NCBI GenBank assembly: GCA_025353165.1
Contig: JANXRE010000177.1
Coordinates: 1 to 42,192 of the forward strand
Source: Acidobacteriota bacterium
GTDB lineage: Bacteria > Acidobacteriota > Terriglobia > Bryobacterales > Bryobacteraceae
Length of the DNA: 42,192 nucleotides
Direction: 5' to 3'
Position 1 is the stretch's first letter. Each line of letters starts with the position of its first letter. Positions 1 through 9,526 of this stretch are shown in pieces. The position numbers and the translations under genes are program-made. Under the pieces are notes generated by a model. The model was not told where the DNA came from, made no database searches, and worked only from the letters and a program-made list of their open reading frames with translations.

Positions 1-26
1 CCTGCCGACGCTTGGTACGGAGGACG

Positions 27-55
27 AAAAACGGTGTCGCGATGAGTCGCGACAC
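27..55 (-). terminator. Intrinsic terminator after the VOC gene
   Basis: Read on the minus strand, a perfect 9-bp stem (GTGTCGCGA / TCGCGACAC) with a 4-nt loop is followed after two bases by five T residues. It lies about 35 nt past the stop of the VOC gene, which fits a Rho-independent terminator. Confidence 0.7.
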
Positions 56-85
56 GGCACGCACGAGTGCGTGCGCCACGTCGGA
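56..85. repeat. REP-like palindromic repeat, copy 1
   Basis: An imperfect palindrome built on GCACGCAC / GTGCGTGC, followed by GCCACGTCGGA. The right arm and the flank recur at 34359-34376, where the palindrome is complete. The left arm here lacks one GC dinucleotide compared with the second copy, and the loop is inverted (GAG against CTCG). Both copies lie in intergenic space just past the 3' end of a minus-strand gene. Confidence 0.6.
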
Positions 86-88
86 GGC

Positions 89-472
89 TTACGGCGCGGC
101 CGGCGGCTCCCACAACTCGATCTTGTTCCCCTCGGGATCGAAGATCCAGGCGAACTTCCCATAGTCCGCCTCGTCGCGCTTGGGATCGATCTCAACTCCT
201 TCGGCTTGCAAGACGGCGAGCAGCGCCGTCAGGTTGTCCACGCGGAAGTTGATCATGAACGGCGAGGGACTCGGGTCGAAGGCCTTCGATTCGGATTTGA
301 AAATGGACCAGATGGTCATGCCTGAGCCGTTGTGGTCGTCCTGCCAGCGGAACGAAACGCCGGATCCGTCCGCGTCGCGGCAGATGCCCAGGTGGCGCTC
401 GTACCACGCATACAGCGCGCCCGGATCCTTCGCTTTGAAAAAGATACCGCCAATTCCAGTGACCCTTCGCAT
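89..472 (-). CDS. VOC family (glyoxalase/bleomycin resistance-like) protein
   Basis: A 127-residue single-module protein of the vicinal oxygen chelate fold. It shows the family pattern of an N-terminal beta strand (GIGGIFFKAKDP), a Tyr-rich helix (ALYAWYERHLGI, about residues 19-30) and a C-terminal half ending in DPEGNKIELWEP, where the Glu of IELWEP is the usual metal ligand. The His commonly found on the first strand is absent, so classical glyoxalase I activity is doubtful. Related small VOC proteins act as enzymes or bind small molecules; the substrate cannot be read from sequence. The gene is divergent from uvrB with 45 bp between the starts and is followed by an intrinsic terminator, so it is probably monocistronic. 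Confidence 0.8.
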   Translation of the reverse strand: MRRVTGIGGIFFKAKDPGALYAWYERHLGICRDADGSGVSFRWQDDHNGSGMTIWSIFKSESKAFDPSPSPFMINFRVDNLTALLAVLQAEGVEIDPKRDEADYGKFAWIFDPEGNKIELWEPPAAP

Positions 473-517
473 CCCCCCCAGCTTAGCGGTTTATCGAGCC
501 CGATACACTGGTAGGAA

Positions 518-2536
518 ATGACCTTCCATCTAGCCGGGGATTTCCGCCCCCGGGGCGATCAACAACAGGCGATGGACGCCTTGTCCCGCGGACTGCTCGA
601 CGGCGAGCAGCACCAGGTATTGCTCGGAGTTACAGGGTCGGGCAAGACCTACACCATGGCCAAGGTGATTGAGCGGGCGGACAGGCCCGCGCTCATCCTG
701 GCCCACAACAAAACGCTCGCGGCCCAGTTGTACCATGAGTTCAAACGCTTCTTCCCGGGCAACGCGGTGGAGTACTTCGTCAGCTATTACGACTACTACC
801 AGCCCGAGGCCTACATTCCATCGGGCGACGTGTACATCGAGAAGGAATCGACCGTCAACGACGAGTTGGACAAACTTCGCCTCTCGGCGACCAGGTCCCT
901 GTTCGAGCGCCGCGATTGCATCATCGTCGCCAGCGTTTCTTGCATCTATGGTCTCGGCTCGCCCGAAGCGTACTACGGCATGTTGATGATGTTGGAGAAA
1001 GGGCAGAAGATTTCGCGCGAGGCGATCACCGCGCGGCTGGTGGAGATCCTGTACGAACGCAATGACGGCGACTTCCGCCGCGGGACGTTCCGCGTGCGCG
1101 GCGACGTCATCGAACTTTTCCCGACCTACGACGACTACGCCTTTCGAATCGAACTGTGGGGCGATGAGATCGATTCGCTTTCGCAGATCGACCCTCTGCT
1201 CGGCCAGGTGCGGCAGACCTACACCCGCCTGCCGATCTACCCCAAGACCCACTACGTCATGTCGCAGGAGACGAAAGACCGGGCCATGCAGAGCATCGCG
1301 GCGGAGTTGGCCTGGTGGAAGCCGGAGATGGAAAAGCAGGGAAAGCCGATTGAGGCCCAGCGCCTGTATCAACGGACCATGTTCGATCTCGAGATGATCC
1401 GGAACATCGGGTTCTGCCACGGCATCGAGAACTACTCGCGCCACTTCTCAGGCCGGCTGCCGGGGGAGGCTCCGCCCACGCTGTTGGATTATCTTCCGCA
1501 CGACGCGCTCGTCTTCCTCGACGAAAGCCACCAGACCGTGCCCCAACTCCACGGCATGTCTCACGGGGACCGTTCGCGCAAGGAAACCCTGGTGAATTTC
1601 GGCTTCCGCCTGCCGAGCGCTTTGGACAACCGCCCGCTCACGTTCGAGGAGTTCCAGAACCGCGTCAGCCAGGTGATTTACGTTTCCGCGACGCCGGGCC
1701 CCTACGAATTGACCAAGACGAGCGGGGTCGTGATCGAGCAGGTGATCCGGCCGACCGGACTCATCGACCCGCCGGTCGATATCCGGCCGATTCGCGGCCA
1801 GGTGGACGACCTGCTGAACGAGATTCGCAAGCGTACCGAAGTAAACGAGCGAGTGCTGGTCACCACTCTGACCAAGCGCATGGCCGAGGATTTATCGGAA
1901 TACTATACCGAGGTCGGCGTCCGTTGCGCGTATCTGCATTCGGAAGTGAGCACTCTCGACCGCATCAAGATCCTGCGCGATCTGCGGCGAGGAGAGTATG
2001 ATGCCTTAATCGGCGTGAACCTCCTGCGCGAGGGCCTGGATCTGCCGGAGGTCTCCCTGGTCGCGATCCTGGACGCCGACAAAGAAGGCTTCCTGCGCTC
2101 GAGTGGATCGCTGATCCAGACTATGGGCCGTGCGGCGCGCAACATCAATGGGCGCGCTGTCCTCTATGCCGACGTGATGACGGACTCGATGAAGCGCGCG
2201 CTCGACGAAACAGGAAGGCGCAGGCAGATCCAGATCGCTTACAACGAAGCGAACAACATCACTCCGCAGTCGATTCTGAAGCCCATCGACATGAGCTTGG
2301 TTGCCATGGCGGAAGCCGACTACGTCACGATCCCGCTCGAGTCGGAGGATCCGCTGGAGGATATGACGCGGGAACAGCGCGACCGCTTCCTCGCCGACCT
2401 CGAACAAAGGATGCGCGACGCCGCGCGGAACTTCGAATTTGAAAAGGCGGCTCAGTTCCGCGATAAGATCAAGGCGTTAAAGACTCCGAAAGCCTATGAA
2501 GAAGCTGTCGCCGGTCGCGTTGATCGCGACCAGTAA
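518..2536 (+). CDS. uvrB: UvrABC excinuclease subunit B
   Basis: A 672-residue protein, the normal UvrB length. UvrB is the damage-verifying helicase-like subunit of nucleotide excision repair that receives DNA from UvrA and recruits UvrC. The Walker A motif GVTGSGKT lies at residues 37-44. The [11 protein letters not shown] beta-hairpin, which inserts between the strands, is at 91-101. A DESH Walker B motif is in VFLDESHQ near residue 337. Helicase motifs V and VI ([23 protein letters not shown]) follow, and the C-terminal UVR helical pair that contacts UvrC is at about 630-665. The reading frame is intact. The last 41 bp overlap the start of the next gene, suggesting translational coupling. 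Confidence 0.98.
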   Translation: MTFHLAGDFRPRGDQQQAMDALSRGLLDGEQHQVLLGVTGSGKTYTMAKVIERADRPALILAHNKTLAAQLYHEFKRFFPGNAVEYFVSYYDYYQPEAYIPSGDVYIEKESTVNDELDKLRLSATRSLFERRDCIIVASVSCIYGLGSPEAYYGMLMMLEKGQKISREAITARLVEILYERNDGDFRRGTFRVRGDVIELFPTYDDYAFRIELWGDEIDSLSQIDPLLGQVRQTYTRLPIYPKTHYVMSQETKDRAMQSIAAELAWWKPEMEKQGKPIEAQRLYQRTMFDLEMIRNIGFCHGIENYSRHFSGRLPGEAPPTLLDYLPHDALVFLDESHQTVPQLHGMSHGDRSRKETLVNFGFRLPSALDNRPLTFEEFQNRVSQVIYVSATPGPYELTKTSGVVIEQVIRPTGLIDPPVDIRPIRGQVDDLLNEIRKRTEVNERVLVTTLTKRMAEDLSEYYTEVGVRCAYLHSEVSTLDRIKILRDLRRGEYDALIGVNLLREGLDLPEVSLVAILDADKEGFLRSSGSLIQTMGRAARNINGRAVLYADVMTDSMKRALDETGRRRQIQIAYNEANNITPQSILKPIDMSLVAMAEADYVTIPLESEDPLEDMTREQRDRFLADLEQRMRDAARNFEFEKAAQFRDKIKALKTPKAYEEAVAGRVDRDQ

Positions 2537-3209
2537 GGTGATGCGGTCTTTCATCCTGGACCTGCCGGGGTTCAGGGGGAGAATCGGTCCGGTGAAAGCA
2601 GCCTCGCTGAGAGTTGCCAGCCGGATCGCGAACACACTCGAGGCCGGCTTTCCCGTGACCGATTACGCCGCGTTCAATCCCTGCCGGATTATTTTTGTCT
2701 GCGTTCCAGATGAAATGCTTCCGAAAGTCGTCCAGGAACTCGGCGATTCGCCGCTGGACTGGGCGGGCCGTTCCGTGGTCCTCTGCGATTCTCCCCTGGC
2801 CAGCGATTCGCTCACGGACCTGGCCGTATGCGGCGCTTGTACCGCCTCGATCAATCTCGCGCCGGGGCCGGATCGGATGATGCTCGCGGACGGCCACCGG
2901 GCGGCCATCTCGAACCTGAAGCCGCTGCTCGGCCGAGCGGCGCGAATGATCCGCATCCTACCGCAACAGAAATCGCAATACTGCCGCGCGCTCGCCACGG
3001 CCGCGCTGTGCGGTCCGCTGGCGGCCCTCGCGGCGGAACGGTTCCGCGAGTCCGGCCTGACGCCGGCGCAGGCCAAACCGATTGTCCAGGCCCTCTTTCT
3101 GGGCGCGGTCGGCGATTATTTAAAGTCCGGCCGGAAAGTGCTGTCGAATAGCGCCGATCCCAAGGCCACGGCCGCGCTTCTAAAGGCCCTCAGCGCGGCG
3201 AATTTCTAA
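2496..3209 (+). CDS. Rossmann-like/DUF2520-type protein (ProC-like fold)
   Basis: A 237-residue protein resembling the Rossmann-like plus DUF2520 family, a relative of pyrroline-5-carboxylate reductase and other beta-hydroxyacid dehydrogenase folds. An N-terminal alpha/beta half has the strand [18 protein letters not shown] (about residues 65-82), typical after the dinucleotide fold. The C-terminal helical half contains the hydrophobic [21 protein letters not shown] and ends in a segment like the ProC dimerisation domain. The expected GxGxxG nucleotide loop at the N-terminus is replaced by ALIATSKVM, so NAD(P) binding may be weak or lost. The start codon lies inside uvrB (41-bp overlap) in a different frame. 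The function is unknown; the fold assignment is moderately secure, the reaction is not. Confidence 0.6.
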   Translation: MKKLSPVALIATSKVMRSFILDLPGFRGRIGPVKAASLRVASRIANTLEAGFPVTDYAAFNPCRIIFVCVPDEMLPKVVQELGDSPLDWAGRSVVLCDSPLASDSLTDLAVCGACTASINLAPGPDRMMLADGHRAAISNLKPLLGRAARMIRILPQQKSQYCRALATAALCGPLAALAAERFRESGLTPAQAKPIVQALFLGAVGDYLKSGRKVLSNSADPKATAALLKALSAANF

Positions 3210-3276
3210 GCGCTACCGCAGCCCGGTACGGTCGGACCTATCGCAACGGCCCGATACTTGCAGCGCTTTCGATGGC

Positions 3277-4224
3277 ATGCGGATCGGCGGCGTTTTTGCA
3301 GTCAGCGAGTTCACCGCGCTGGCAAAAGACACGATTGTCAAGTGCAACCAGGACCGGGTGCCGCGCCTTGGCGCGTCCCTGGCTTTCTACACCGTGCTGT
3401 CCCTCGCCCCGATGGTAGTGGTGGTCCTTGCCGTTGCGGGCGCGGTGTTCGGAAGACAGGCGGCGCAAGGCCAACTCGCCTGGCAGATTCAGGATCTTGT
3501 CGGGGCGCGTGGAGCGATGGCCATTCAAGGGATCATTGACGATGCGAGACGTCCCGATGCCGGAGTTACGGCGACGATCATCGGGCTCATCACTTTGTTT
3601 CTCGGAGCGGGCGCGGTGGTAAACGAACTCCGGGATGCTCTGAACACCATCTGGGATGTTCCTTCGAATGACCACGTGTCGGGGTGGCGAAGCGCCTTGT
3701 ATGACGTTCGAGACCGGATCTTCTCTTTCGCAATGGTGATCGGCGTCGGGTTTTTCCTCCTCGTTTCTTTGGCCGTGAACGCCTTCGCCGCCGCGGCGGG
3801 CTCCTACTTGAACTCGCTGCTGTCCGCTCCGCCGGCCATGCTGCAATTCATGGATTCGCTGCTGTCGTTCGCGGTAACGGCCATCTTATTCGCGGTTCTC
3901 TACAAGCTCCTTCCTAACGTTCTGCTGAAGTGGAGCGATGTGGCGGCAGGAGCGGTGGTGACATCCGTGCTGTTCGTTTTGGGAAAATTCCTGATCGGAC
4001 TTTACCTTAGCCGGACCAGCGTAGCGAATGCATACGGCGCGGCTGGCTCGCTTGTCGTCGTTCTCTTGTGGGTGTATTACTCGGCACAGGTGTTTTTCGT
4101 GGGGGCGGAATTCACATACGTCTACACCCACAGACATGGCTCCAGGTCCCACCGGCCGCTGCAACCCACGGGTACGGGATCGCCCGGCGCATTGAGCAGA
4201 CGAGCGGGAATCTCCTCTCCTTGA
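3277..4224 (+). CDS. YihY/BrkB family inner membrane protein with an altered C-terminus
   Basis: A 315-residue polytopic membrane protein of the YihY/virulence factor BrkB family. Recognisable parts are the N-terminal KCNQDRVPRLGASLAFYTVLSLAP segment (which I cite only in part because of its length), a DALNTIWDV motif after the second membrane helix, and the closing motif YSAQVFFVGAEFTYVYTHRHG. About six hydrophobic segments are visible. The family has no firmly established activity; the old RNase BN label is considered wrong. The final 30 or so residues after HRHGSRS are rich in Pro, Ser, Gly and Arg and are read out of frame through the padR remnant, so the normal C-terminus has probably been replaced by a deletion or rearrangement at about 4130-4165. 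Confidence 0.8.
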   Translation: MRIGGVFAVSEFTALAKDTIVKCNQDRVPRLGASLAFYTVLSLAPMVVVVLAVAGAVFGRQAAQGQLAWQIQDLVGARGAMAIQGIIDDARRPDAGVTATIIGLITLFLGAGAVVNELRDALNTIWDVPSNDHVSGWRSALYDVRDRIFSFAMVIGVGFFLLVSLAVNAFAAAAGSYLNSLLSAPPAMLQFMDSLLSFAVTAILFAVLYKLLPNVLLKWSDVAAGAVVTSVLFVLGKFLIGLYLSRTSVANAYGAAGSLVVVLLWVYYSAQVFFVGAEFTYVYTHRHGSRSHRPLQPTGTGSPGALSRRAGISSP

Positions 4225-4433
4225 ATTACGGAACCCTCTATCCCTCGCTGCTGAAACTGGAGCAGGAAGGGTCCATCGCGTCCGAATGGGGAGTATCGGA
4301 GAACAATCGCCGCGCCAAGTTCTACCGCCTCACGCGAGCGGGCCGGAAACAGCTCGGGAAAGAAGCCCGCAACTGGGAACAGACCACCGCGATCCTCGCC
4401 CGGTTCCTCTCGCCCGCGGAGGACACGGTATGA
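4140..4433 (+). pseudogene. PadR-family regulator, 5'-truncated
   Basis: From about 4160 the frame reads HGYGIARRIEQTSG, then LLSLNYGTLYPSLLKLEQEG, then the wing SENNRRAKFYRLTRAGRKQL and a C-terminal helix ending at 4433. These are the winged-helix core and wing of a PadR regulator of the type coupled to ADOP permeases. The family's first helix (about 20 residues, usually containing GTLDLLIL) and a start codon are missing; the frame instead runs upstream into brkB sequence. The stop overlaps the permease start as ATGA (4430-4433), showing that the two genes were once translationally coupled. It would act as a ligand- or stress-responsive repressor if intact; here it is probably non-functional. 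Confidence 0.75.
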
Positions 4434-6993
4434 GTCGGCTGCGCGCCTGGGCATGGCGATTCGTCAATCTGTTTCCACGCGAACAGCCAGAGCGGGACCT
4501 AGCCGCCGAGATCGACAGCCATCTGCAACTGCACATCGACGACAATCTCCGTTCCGGCATGACCCCGGAGCAGGCGCGGCGGAACGCCATTCTAAAGCTC
4601 GGCGGCGTGGAACCGACGAAGGAGGCTTACCGCGAGCGAAGAACCGTGCCGTTTCTGGAACACTTTCTGCAGGACCTTCGCTTCGCAATCCGCCAACTCG
4701 GCAAGAATCCCGGATTCACTTCCGTCGCGATCCTCATGCTGGCCGTGGGCATGTGCGCGAGCGTGACCATTTTCGCGTTTGTGGATGCGGCGCTGATCCA
4801 GCCCTTGCCCTATCGGAATCCTAACCGGCTGGTGGAGGTGACCGAAAGCGTGGCGCTGTTTCCACGCGCCAATCTCTCCTATCCGGACTATCTCGACTGG
4901 AAGAAGCTCAACCACGTTTTCAGCTCGCTGGATGTTTACAGCGGAGCCGGCTGCGTGCTGAGCACCCCCACGGGCGCGGTTCCCGTACCCGCCGTGCGCG
5001 TGAGCGATGGGTTCTTTCGCACCTTGGGAATTCATCTTGCGATGGGCCGTGATTTTTATGCCGGAGAGGATTTGCCGGCCGCGCCCAACACCGTCATCCT
5101 GAGCTACGCGACCTGGCAAAAACGGTTCGGCGGGAGATAAGGATGCGATAGGCCAGACGATTACGCTGAGCGGCGTGGCGTACACCATTGTCGGAGCGCT
5201 GCCTCAAGCTTTTCAATTCGCTCCGCGGGGAAACGCTGAGTTCTGGGCGCCCCTGCACGCGACCAGCGAGTGCGAACTCAGACGGAGTTGCCACGGCCTC
5301 TCCGGAATCGGGCGGCTGAAGGACGGCTTGTCCGTCCAGACCGCGCTGGCGGAGATGAAATTGATTGCGCAACAACTGGAAAGGCAGTATCCCGACTCAA
5401 ACCGCGGTCAAGGCGCGAGCGTGCTGCCTCTTTCTGAAGCGATTGCCGGAGACATCCGCCCCATCCTGCTGGTTCTGCTCGGAGGAGCCGGGCTGTTGCT
5501 CTTGATCGCGTGCGTAAATATGGCGAGTCTGTTGCTGGTCCGGTCCGAAGGCCGCAGGCGCGAGATCGCGGTTCGCGCGGCGCTGGGCGCATCGGCCGCG
5601 CGCCTGATCGGCCAGTTTGTCACCGAGGGCGTGGTGCTGGTGGCTGGCGGCAGCATTCTTGGCTTGATCTCCGCTCAGTGGACGATGCAATTGCTCACCA
5701 CTCTGATTCCCGCGGATATGATGGCCAGAACACCCTACCTGCTGGGACTGACCTTGAATCCGCATGGGCTGGCGTTCGCAGGCGCGATTTCGGTGCTGGC
5801 GGCGGCCCTGTGCTCCCTCACGCCCATCGTGCGCCTGTCCTCGGGCGAGATGCGCGAAGGCCTGGCGGAAGGCAGTCGCGGCTCCGCGGGAACCGTATGG
5901 CGCCGCTTCGGCTCCAATCTTGTCGTGGTGGTTGAGCTGGCCATTGCCGTGGTGCTGCTGGTAGGCGCCGGGCTGCTCGGCAGGAGCTTCTACCGCCTGC
6001 TCCACGTGGAGCTTGGGTTCCGCCCGGATCACATCGCGACGATGGGGGTGATGGCGCCGGAGGCCCGCTATGGAAAGGAGGCGCAGTCCAGCGCGCTCGG
6101 GCGTAAAATTGTGGACCGCATCGCGAGCATACCGGGCGTGCAATCGGCGGGCATCGGGAACGTTCTGCCCGTTAGCTTCAACGGCAATACGGATTGGATC
6201 CGATTCGTGGGCCGCCGTACCACGGAGAGCACAACGAAGTGAATCTGCGGGAGGCGAGCTCCGGCTATTTCACAACACTCGGGGCGAAGCTGTTGCGCGG
6301 CCGCTATTTTACCGATGCCGAGGACGCGTCGAAACCTCGCGTGGTTGTCATCAACCAGGCGCTGGCCAGGCAGTACTTCCCGGGTGAAGATCCGATCGGC
6401 AAGAGGATGGGCAACACCGATCTGGCGCCGAACTCTCTCAAGGAAATTATCGGCATCGTGGCCGACATAAAAGAGGGGTCGCTCAATTCGGAGATTTGGC
6501 CAGCCGTCTATGATCCCTTCAACCAGAGTCCCGAGACCTATTACTCGGTCGTGGTTCGCACGGCGCAGGCCGAACAGTCGGTGCTCCCGGCGTTGCGCGC
6601 CGCCATCCATCGGATCGACCCCGATATCGGTACGATTGACGAAGCCACAATGTGGGCGTCGTCGGACTTTACGGAGTGATCGCCTACTCGGTCAGTCAGA
6701 GAACGCGGGAGATCGGAGTTTGCATGGCCCTTGGAGCGCAGCGTGGAACCGTTTACCGGCTCATCTTGAAGGAAGCGGGACGGCTGACCGCCGCCGGCAT
6801 CGTCGCGGGACTGCTGTGCTCTCTGGCGGTCGCTACTCTGATGCGCAAACTACTGTTCGGTGTTCAATCGTGGGATGTTCCAACGCTGGCCGGAGTCGCT
6901 CTTGCTCTTGCCGTCTCAGCTTTACTGGCCAGCTATTTCCCAGCGCGCCGCGCCGCGTCGGTGAGCCCGGTAGACGCTCTGCGCGCTGAATAG
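4430..6993 (+). pseudogene. ADOP-type (MacB/FtsX-like) permease, multiply frameshifted
   Basis: The combined conceptual product is a full-length acidobacterial duplicated orphan permease. It has an N-terminal PadR-linked region (PERDLAAEIDSHLQLHIDDN), a first FtsX-like helix (FTSVAILMLAVGMCASVTIF), a MacB periplasmic domain, a central membrane block (LLLIACVNMASLLLVRSEGR), a second periplasmic domain and a terminal block (VGLYGVIAYSVSQRTREIG). Three lesions break it. An extra T at about 5138 creates a stop (GGR then TAA instead of GGRKDAIGQ). A base is missing in a C run near 6216 (GRPYHGEHNE is split). Around 6633-6650, codons between DEATM and GVVGLYGV are deleted, removing a helix start and shifting frame. 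Such permeases are ABC-type exporters lacking their own ATPase; this copy is almost certainly dead. Confidence 0.85.
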
Positions 6994-7971
6994 TCACGGC
7001 CGCCGCGCAGGTGCGGGACAACAGCCCTCCGCGCACATATTGGGATCGGGGCCGGTGGCGTTGAATCGTTCGACCACCAGATCCCGCACGGCCGCGATAA
7101 AACTCGGGTGGGTCCCCACCGTTCCGGCGCGCGCCAACGTCATCCCGAGTTGCTGCGCCGTGGCCCGCGCCTCCGTGTCAAGATCGTACACCACCTCCAT
7201 GTGGTCGGACAAAAATCCGATCGGCGCGATGACCACGCTGCGAACGCCTTCGCCGGCGATTTGGCGCAGGCGGTCGTTGATGTCCGGCTCCAGCCAAGGT
7301 TGGCCGGGAGGCCCGCTACGGCTTTGAAACGCTAATTCCCAAGTAGGCCGTTCGATAGCCTGCGCCACCAGCCGGCAAGCTTCTCGAATCTGGGCCAAGT
7401 AGGGGCTCCCAGCGGACATTGACATGGGAATACTGTGCGCCGTGAAAATCAAGCGTGTGGCCGCTTGGTCGACGGAAGCGAAAGCCTGGTGGACCCGCTG
7501 CGCCATGGCATCGATGAATCCCGGGTGGTTGTAGAAACTCCGGATCTTGTCGATGTTGGGAGCGCCCGCCCCAACTTGCACGCGGGCCTCACAGATATCT
7601 TCCCGGTATTGGCGGCACCCCGAATACGAACCGAACGCCGACGTGACCAGCGCGAGGGCGTTCCGCACGCCGTCCGCTTGCATCTGGCGAACCGCGCCCG
7701 CGAGATAAGGCGCCCAGTTCCGATTGCCCCAGTAGATCGGGAGCGTCAGCCCATGTTGGTCAAAGTCGTCGCGAAGCGCCGCGATGAGTTCGCGATTCTG
7801 GCCGTTGATCGGGCTTCGTCCACCGAAGTGGAAGTAGTGCTCCGCAACCTCGAGCATGCGCTCGCGCGGGACATCGCGGCCGCGCAGCACATTCTCCAGG
7901 AACGGTAGCACTTCGTCGGGTTGCTCCGGCCCACCGAACGAAATCAGCAGCAGGGCGTCGTAAGCAGGCAT
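6994..7971 (-). CDS. hemH: Ferrochelatase (HemH/CpfC type, probable [2Fe-2S] protein)
   Basis: A 325-residue ferrochelatase that inserts Fe2+ into a porphyrin at the end of haem synthesis. The N-terminal LLLISFGGPE motif, the catalytic-site TAHSIP with His179 and the FLSDHMEVVYDLD motif with Glu259 are all present. Cys119 in YSGCRQYRED and the C-terminal cluster Cys313, Cys317, Cys318 (MCAEGCCP) sit where [2Fe-2S] ligands are known in actinobacterial ferrochelatases, so a cluster is likely. Whether the substrate is protoporphyrin IX or coproporphyrin III cannot be decided from this gene alone. It is convergent with the dead permease and divergent, over a 158-bp AT-richer gap, from the ATP-grasp-like gene. 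Confidence 0.93.
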   Translation of the reverse strand: MPAYDALLLISFGGPEQPDEVLPFLENVLRGRDVPRERMLEVAEHYFHFGGRSPINGQNRELIAALRDDFDQHGLTLPIYWGNRNWAPYLAGAVRQMQADGVRNALALVTSAFGSYSGCRQYREDICEARVQVGAGAPNIDKIRSFYNHPGFIDAMAQRVHQAFASVDQAATRLIFTAHSIPMSMSAGSPYLAQIREACRLVAQAIERPTWELAFQSRSGPPGQPWLEPDINDRLRQIAGEGVRSVVIAPIGFLSDHMEVVYDLDTEARATAQQLGMTLARAGTVGTHPSFIAAVRDLVVERFNATGPDPNMCAEGCCPAPARRP

Positions 7972-8129
7972 GTAAGCTTATTATCTTGCATTTTAGTGAC
8001 CGTTCCCGGGCAGCCCGTAAAATGAGATAAGTCCATATTTTCTTATACTTTACGTGGATAATGCGTACCCTGGCTCCTTCACAAATCATGTTTTACATGC
8101 GATACTTGGATCGGAAAGATTGATCTACG

Positions 8130-9491
8130 ATGAGTAATTTGGGCGAGGCAATAGCTCGGTATAACAAGATTCTGGAAAGCGAACCACACCGCGACCTGCG
8201 TTGGGCGGTGGAGTTGCAGAACCGGATGAAGGCCGAGAATCTGATGTCGGGAAACCGGCCGATCTCGCCGGTGCTGCGGCCGCATTTCATAACGAAGCGC
8301 CAGTACACCAATCTGGTGAAAGCGGCGGAGGCACTGTATAGCGCGATCAGCCGAGTCGAATCGGTAGCCCTATCCACGCCCCAGCTTCTCAACCGGATGC
8401 AGATGCTACCGGCGGAGAAGATGCTCGCGGCCGTCGATCCCGGATACCCTTTTGTTTCTGTTACATCGCTGCTAGATACGCATCTGAACAACGGCACAAT
8501 GCGGTTCTTCGATTACAACGCGGACACCCCGGCCGGCGTGGCTTTCGGCGAGGCGCTCAACGATGCGTTTTACGATGCGCCCCCAGTCAAGGAATTCCGG
8601 CGTAAGTATGCCCTGACGCGGATGGGCGGTACCAAGTACCTGCTCTCGGCGCTGCTGAAGGCTTACAAGGAGTTCGGCGGGAAGTCCAAGCCTCAGCCTC
8701 ACATGGCGATCGTCGAGTTCCGGCAGCCCTTCCAGACTTCGGAGTCGGGCGAATTCCTTCTTCTCTCCGAGTATTTCCGGCGCGAAGGCTACCAGACCGA
8801 AGTCGTGTCGCCCGAACAATTGGAGTATCGGAACGGAGTCCTGCGGCACGGCGATTTCACCATCGATCTGGTGTACCGGCGGATTCGCATTCACGAGTTT
8901 CTGGTGCGTTTCGACCTCACCCACCCGCTGGTGCGGGCGTATCGCGATGGCGCGGTGTGTGTCGTGAACAGCTTCCGGTCGGAACTTGCTCAAAAGAAAG
9001 CAATTTTTGACTTACTGACGGATGAGTCCATCACCGCGGGCTTCCCCTTGGCGGAGCGCAAAGCGATCCACGAATTCGTTCCGTGGACCCGCATGGTGAC
9101 GGCTTCGCAGACGACGTTCGAAAATCAGAAAGTCGATCTGCCGGAATTCATTCTGAAGAACCGCGAGCGATTGATTCTAAAGCCCAACGACGACGCAAGC
9201 GAGTTCCATTCGTTCCGCGGATCGGAAACCGACGATTTGGGATGGGAACGCGCACTCAAACAGGCGATGCGGTCACCTTATGTGGTGCAGGAAGCCGTCG
9301 AGCCTTTCCGGGCCACCTTCCCGGTCTACCAGAACGGCAGCTTGCAGTATAAGGAACTGCGCGTGGACGTTCAGCCGCACTCGTTTCTGGGCAAGGTCCA
9401 CGGTTGTTCCAGTTCGGTTTCCGCCGAAACCCCTTCCGGTTTCACCACCCTTTCCGGCTTGGCTCCAACTTACATACTCGACGCTAAGTAG
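8130..9491 (+). CDS. ATP-grasp-like protein (glutathionylspermidine synthase-like / circularly permuted type)
   Basis: A 453-residue cytosolic protein with no signal peptide. It has the feel of the circularly permuted ATP-grasp and glutathionylspermidine synthase-like families. Features include FFDYNADTPAGVAFGEALND (about 125-144), a central alpha/beta part (HMAIVEFRQPFQTSES and GDFTIDLVYRRIRIHEF), and a C-terminal stretch with ERLILKPNDDASEFHSFRG and SPYVVQEAVEP, which look like the ATP-binding lysine strand and the following hinge. These enzymes ligate a carboxylate to an amine using ATP. The substrate is unknown, and I cannot assign a named family with certainty. htpX follows after 35 bp on the same strand, so co-transcription is possible. 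Confidence 0.5.
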   Translation: MSNLGEAIARYNKILESEPHRDLRWAVELQNRMKAENLMSGNRPISPVLRPHFITKRQYTNLVKAAEALYSAISRVESVALSTPQLLNRMQMLPAEKMLAAVDPGYPFVSVTSLLDTHLNNGTMRFFDYNADTPAGVAFGEALNDAFYDAPPVKEFRRKYALTRMGGTKYLLSALLKAYKEFGGKSKPQPHMAIVEFRQPFQTSESGEFLLLSEYFRREGYQTEVVSPEQLEYRNGVLRHGDFTIDLVYRRIRIHEFLVRFDLTHPLVRAYRDGAVCVVNSFRSELAQKKAIFDLLTDESITAGFPLAERKAIHEFVPWTRMVTASQTTFENQKVDLPEFILKNRERLILKPNDDASEFHSFRGSETDDLGWERALKQAMRSPYVVQEAVEPFRATFPVYQNGSLQYKELRVDVQPHSFLGKVHGCSSSVSAETPSGFTTLSGLAPTYILDAK

Positions 9492-9526
9492 CCTGGCTCA
9501 CAATTTGAGCGCCTCCGCGCAGCCTT

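Noticed and set aside
530-1444. Long open frame of about 300 codons on the strand opposite uvrB
   Set aside because: It lies wholly inside uvrB and has the His/Val/Arg-rich composition of an antisense frame in GC-rich DNA; no domain is recognisable.
8081-8100. Small palindrome CATGTTTTACATG ahead of the ATP-grasp-like gene, as a regulator site
   Set aside because: A 5-bp half-site is expected often by chance and there is no second copy in the window.
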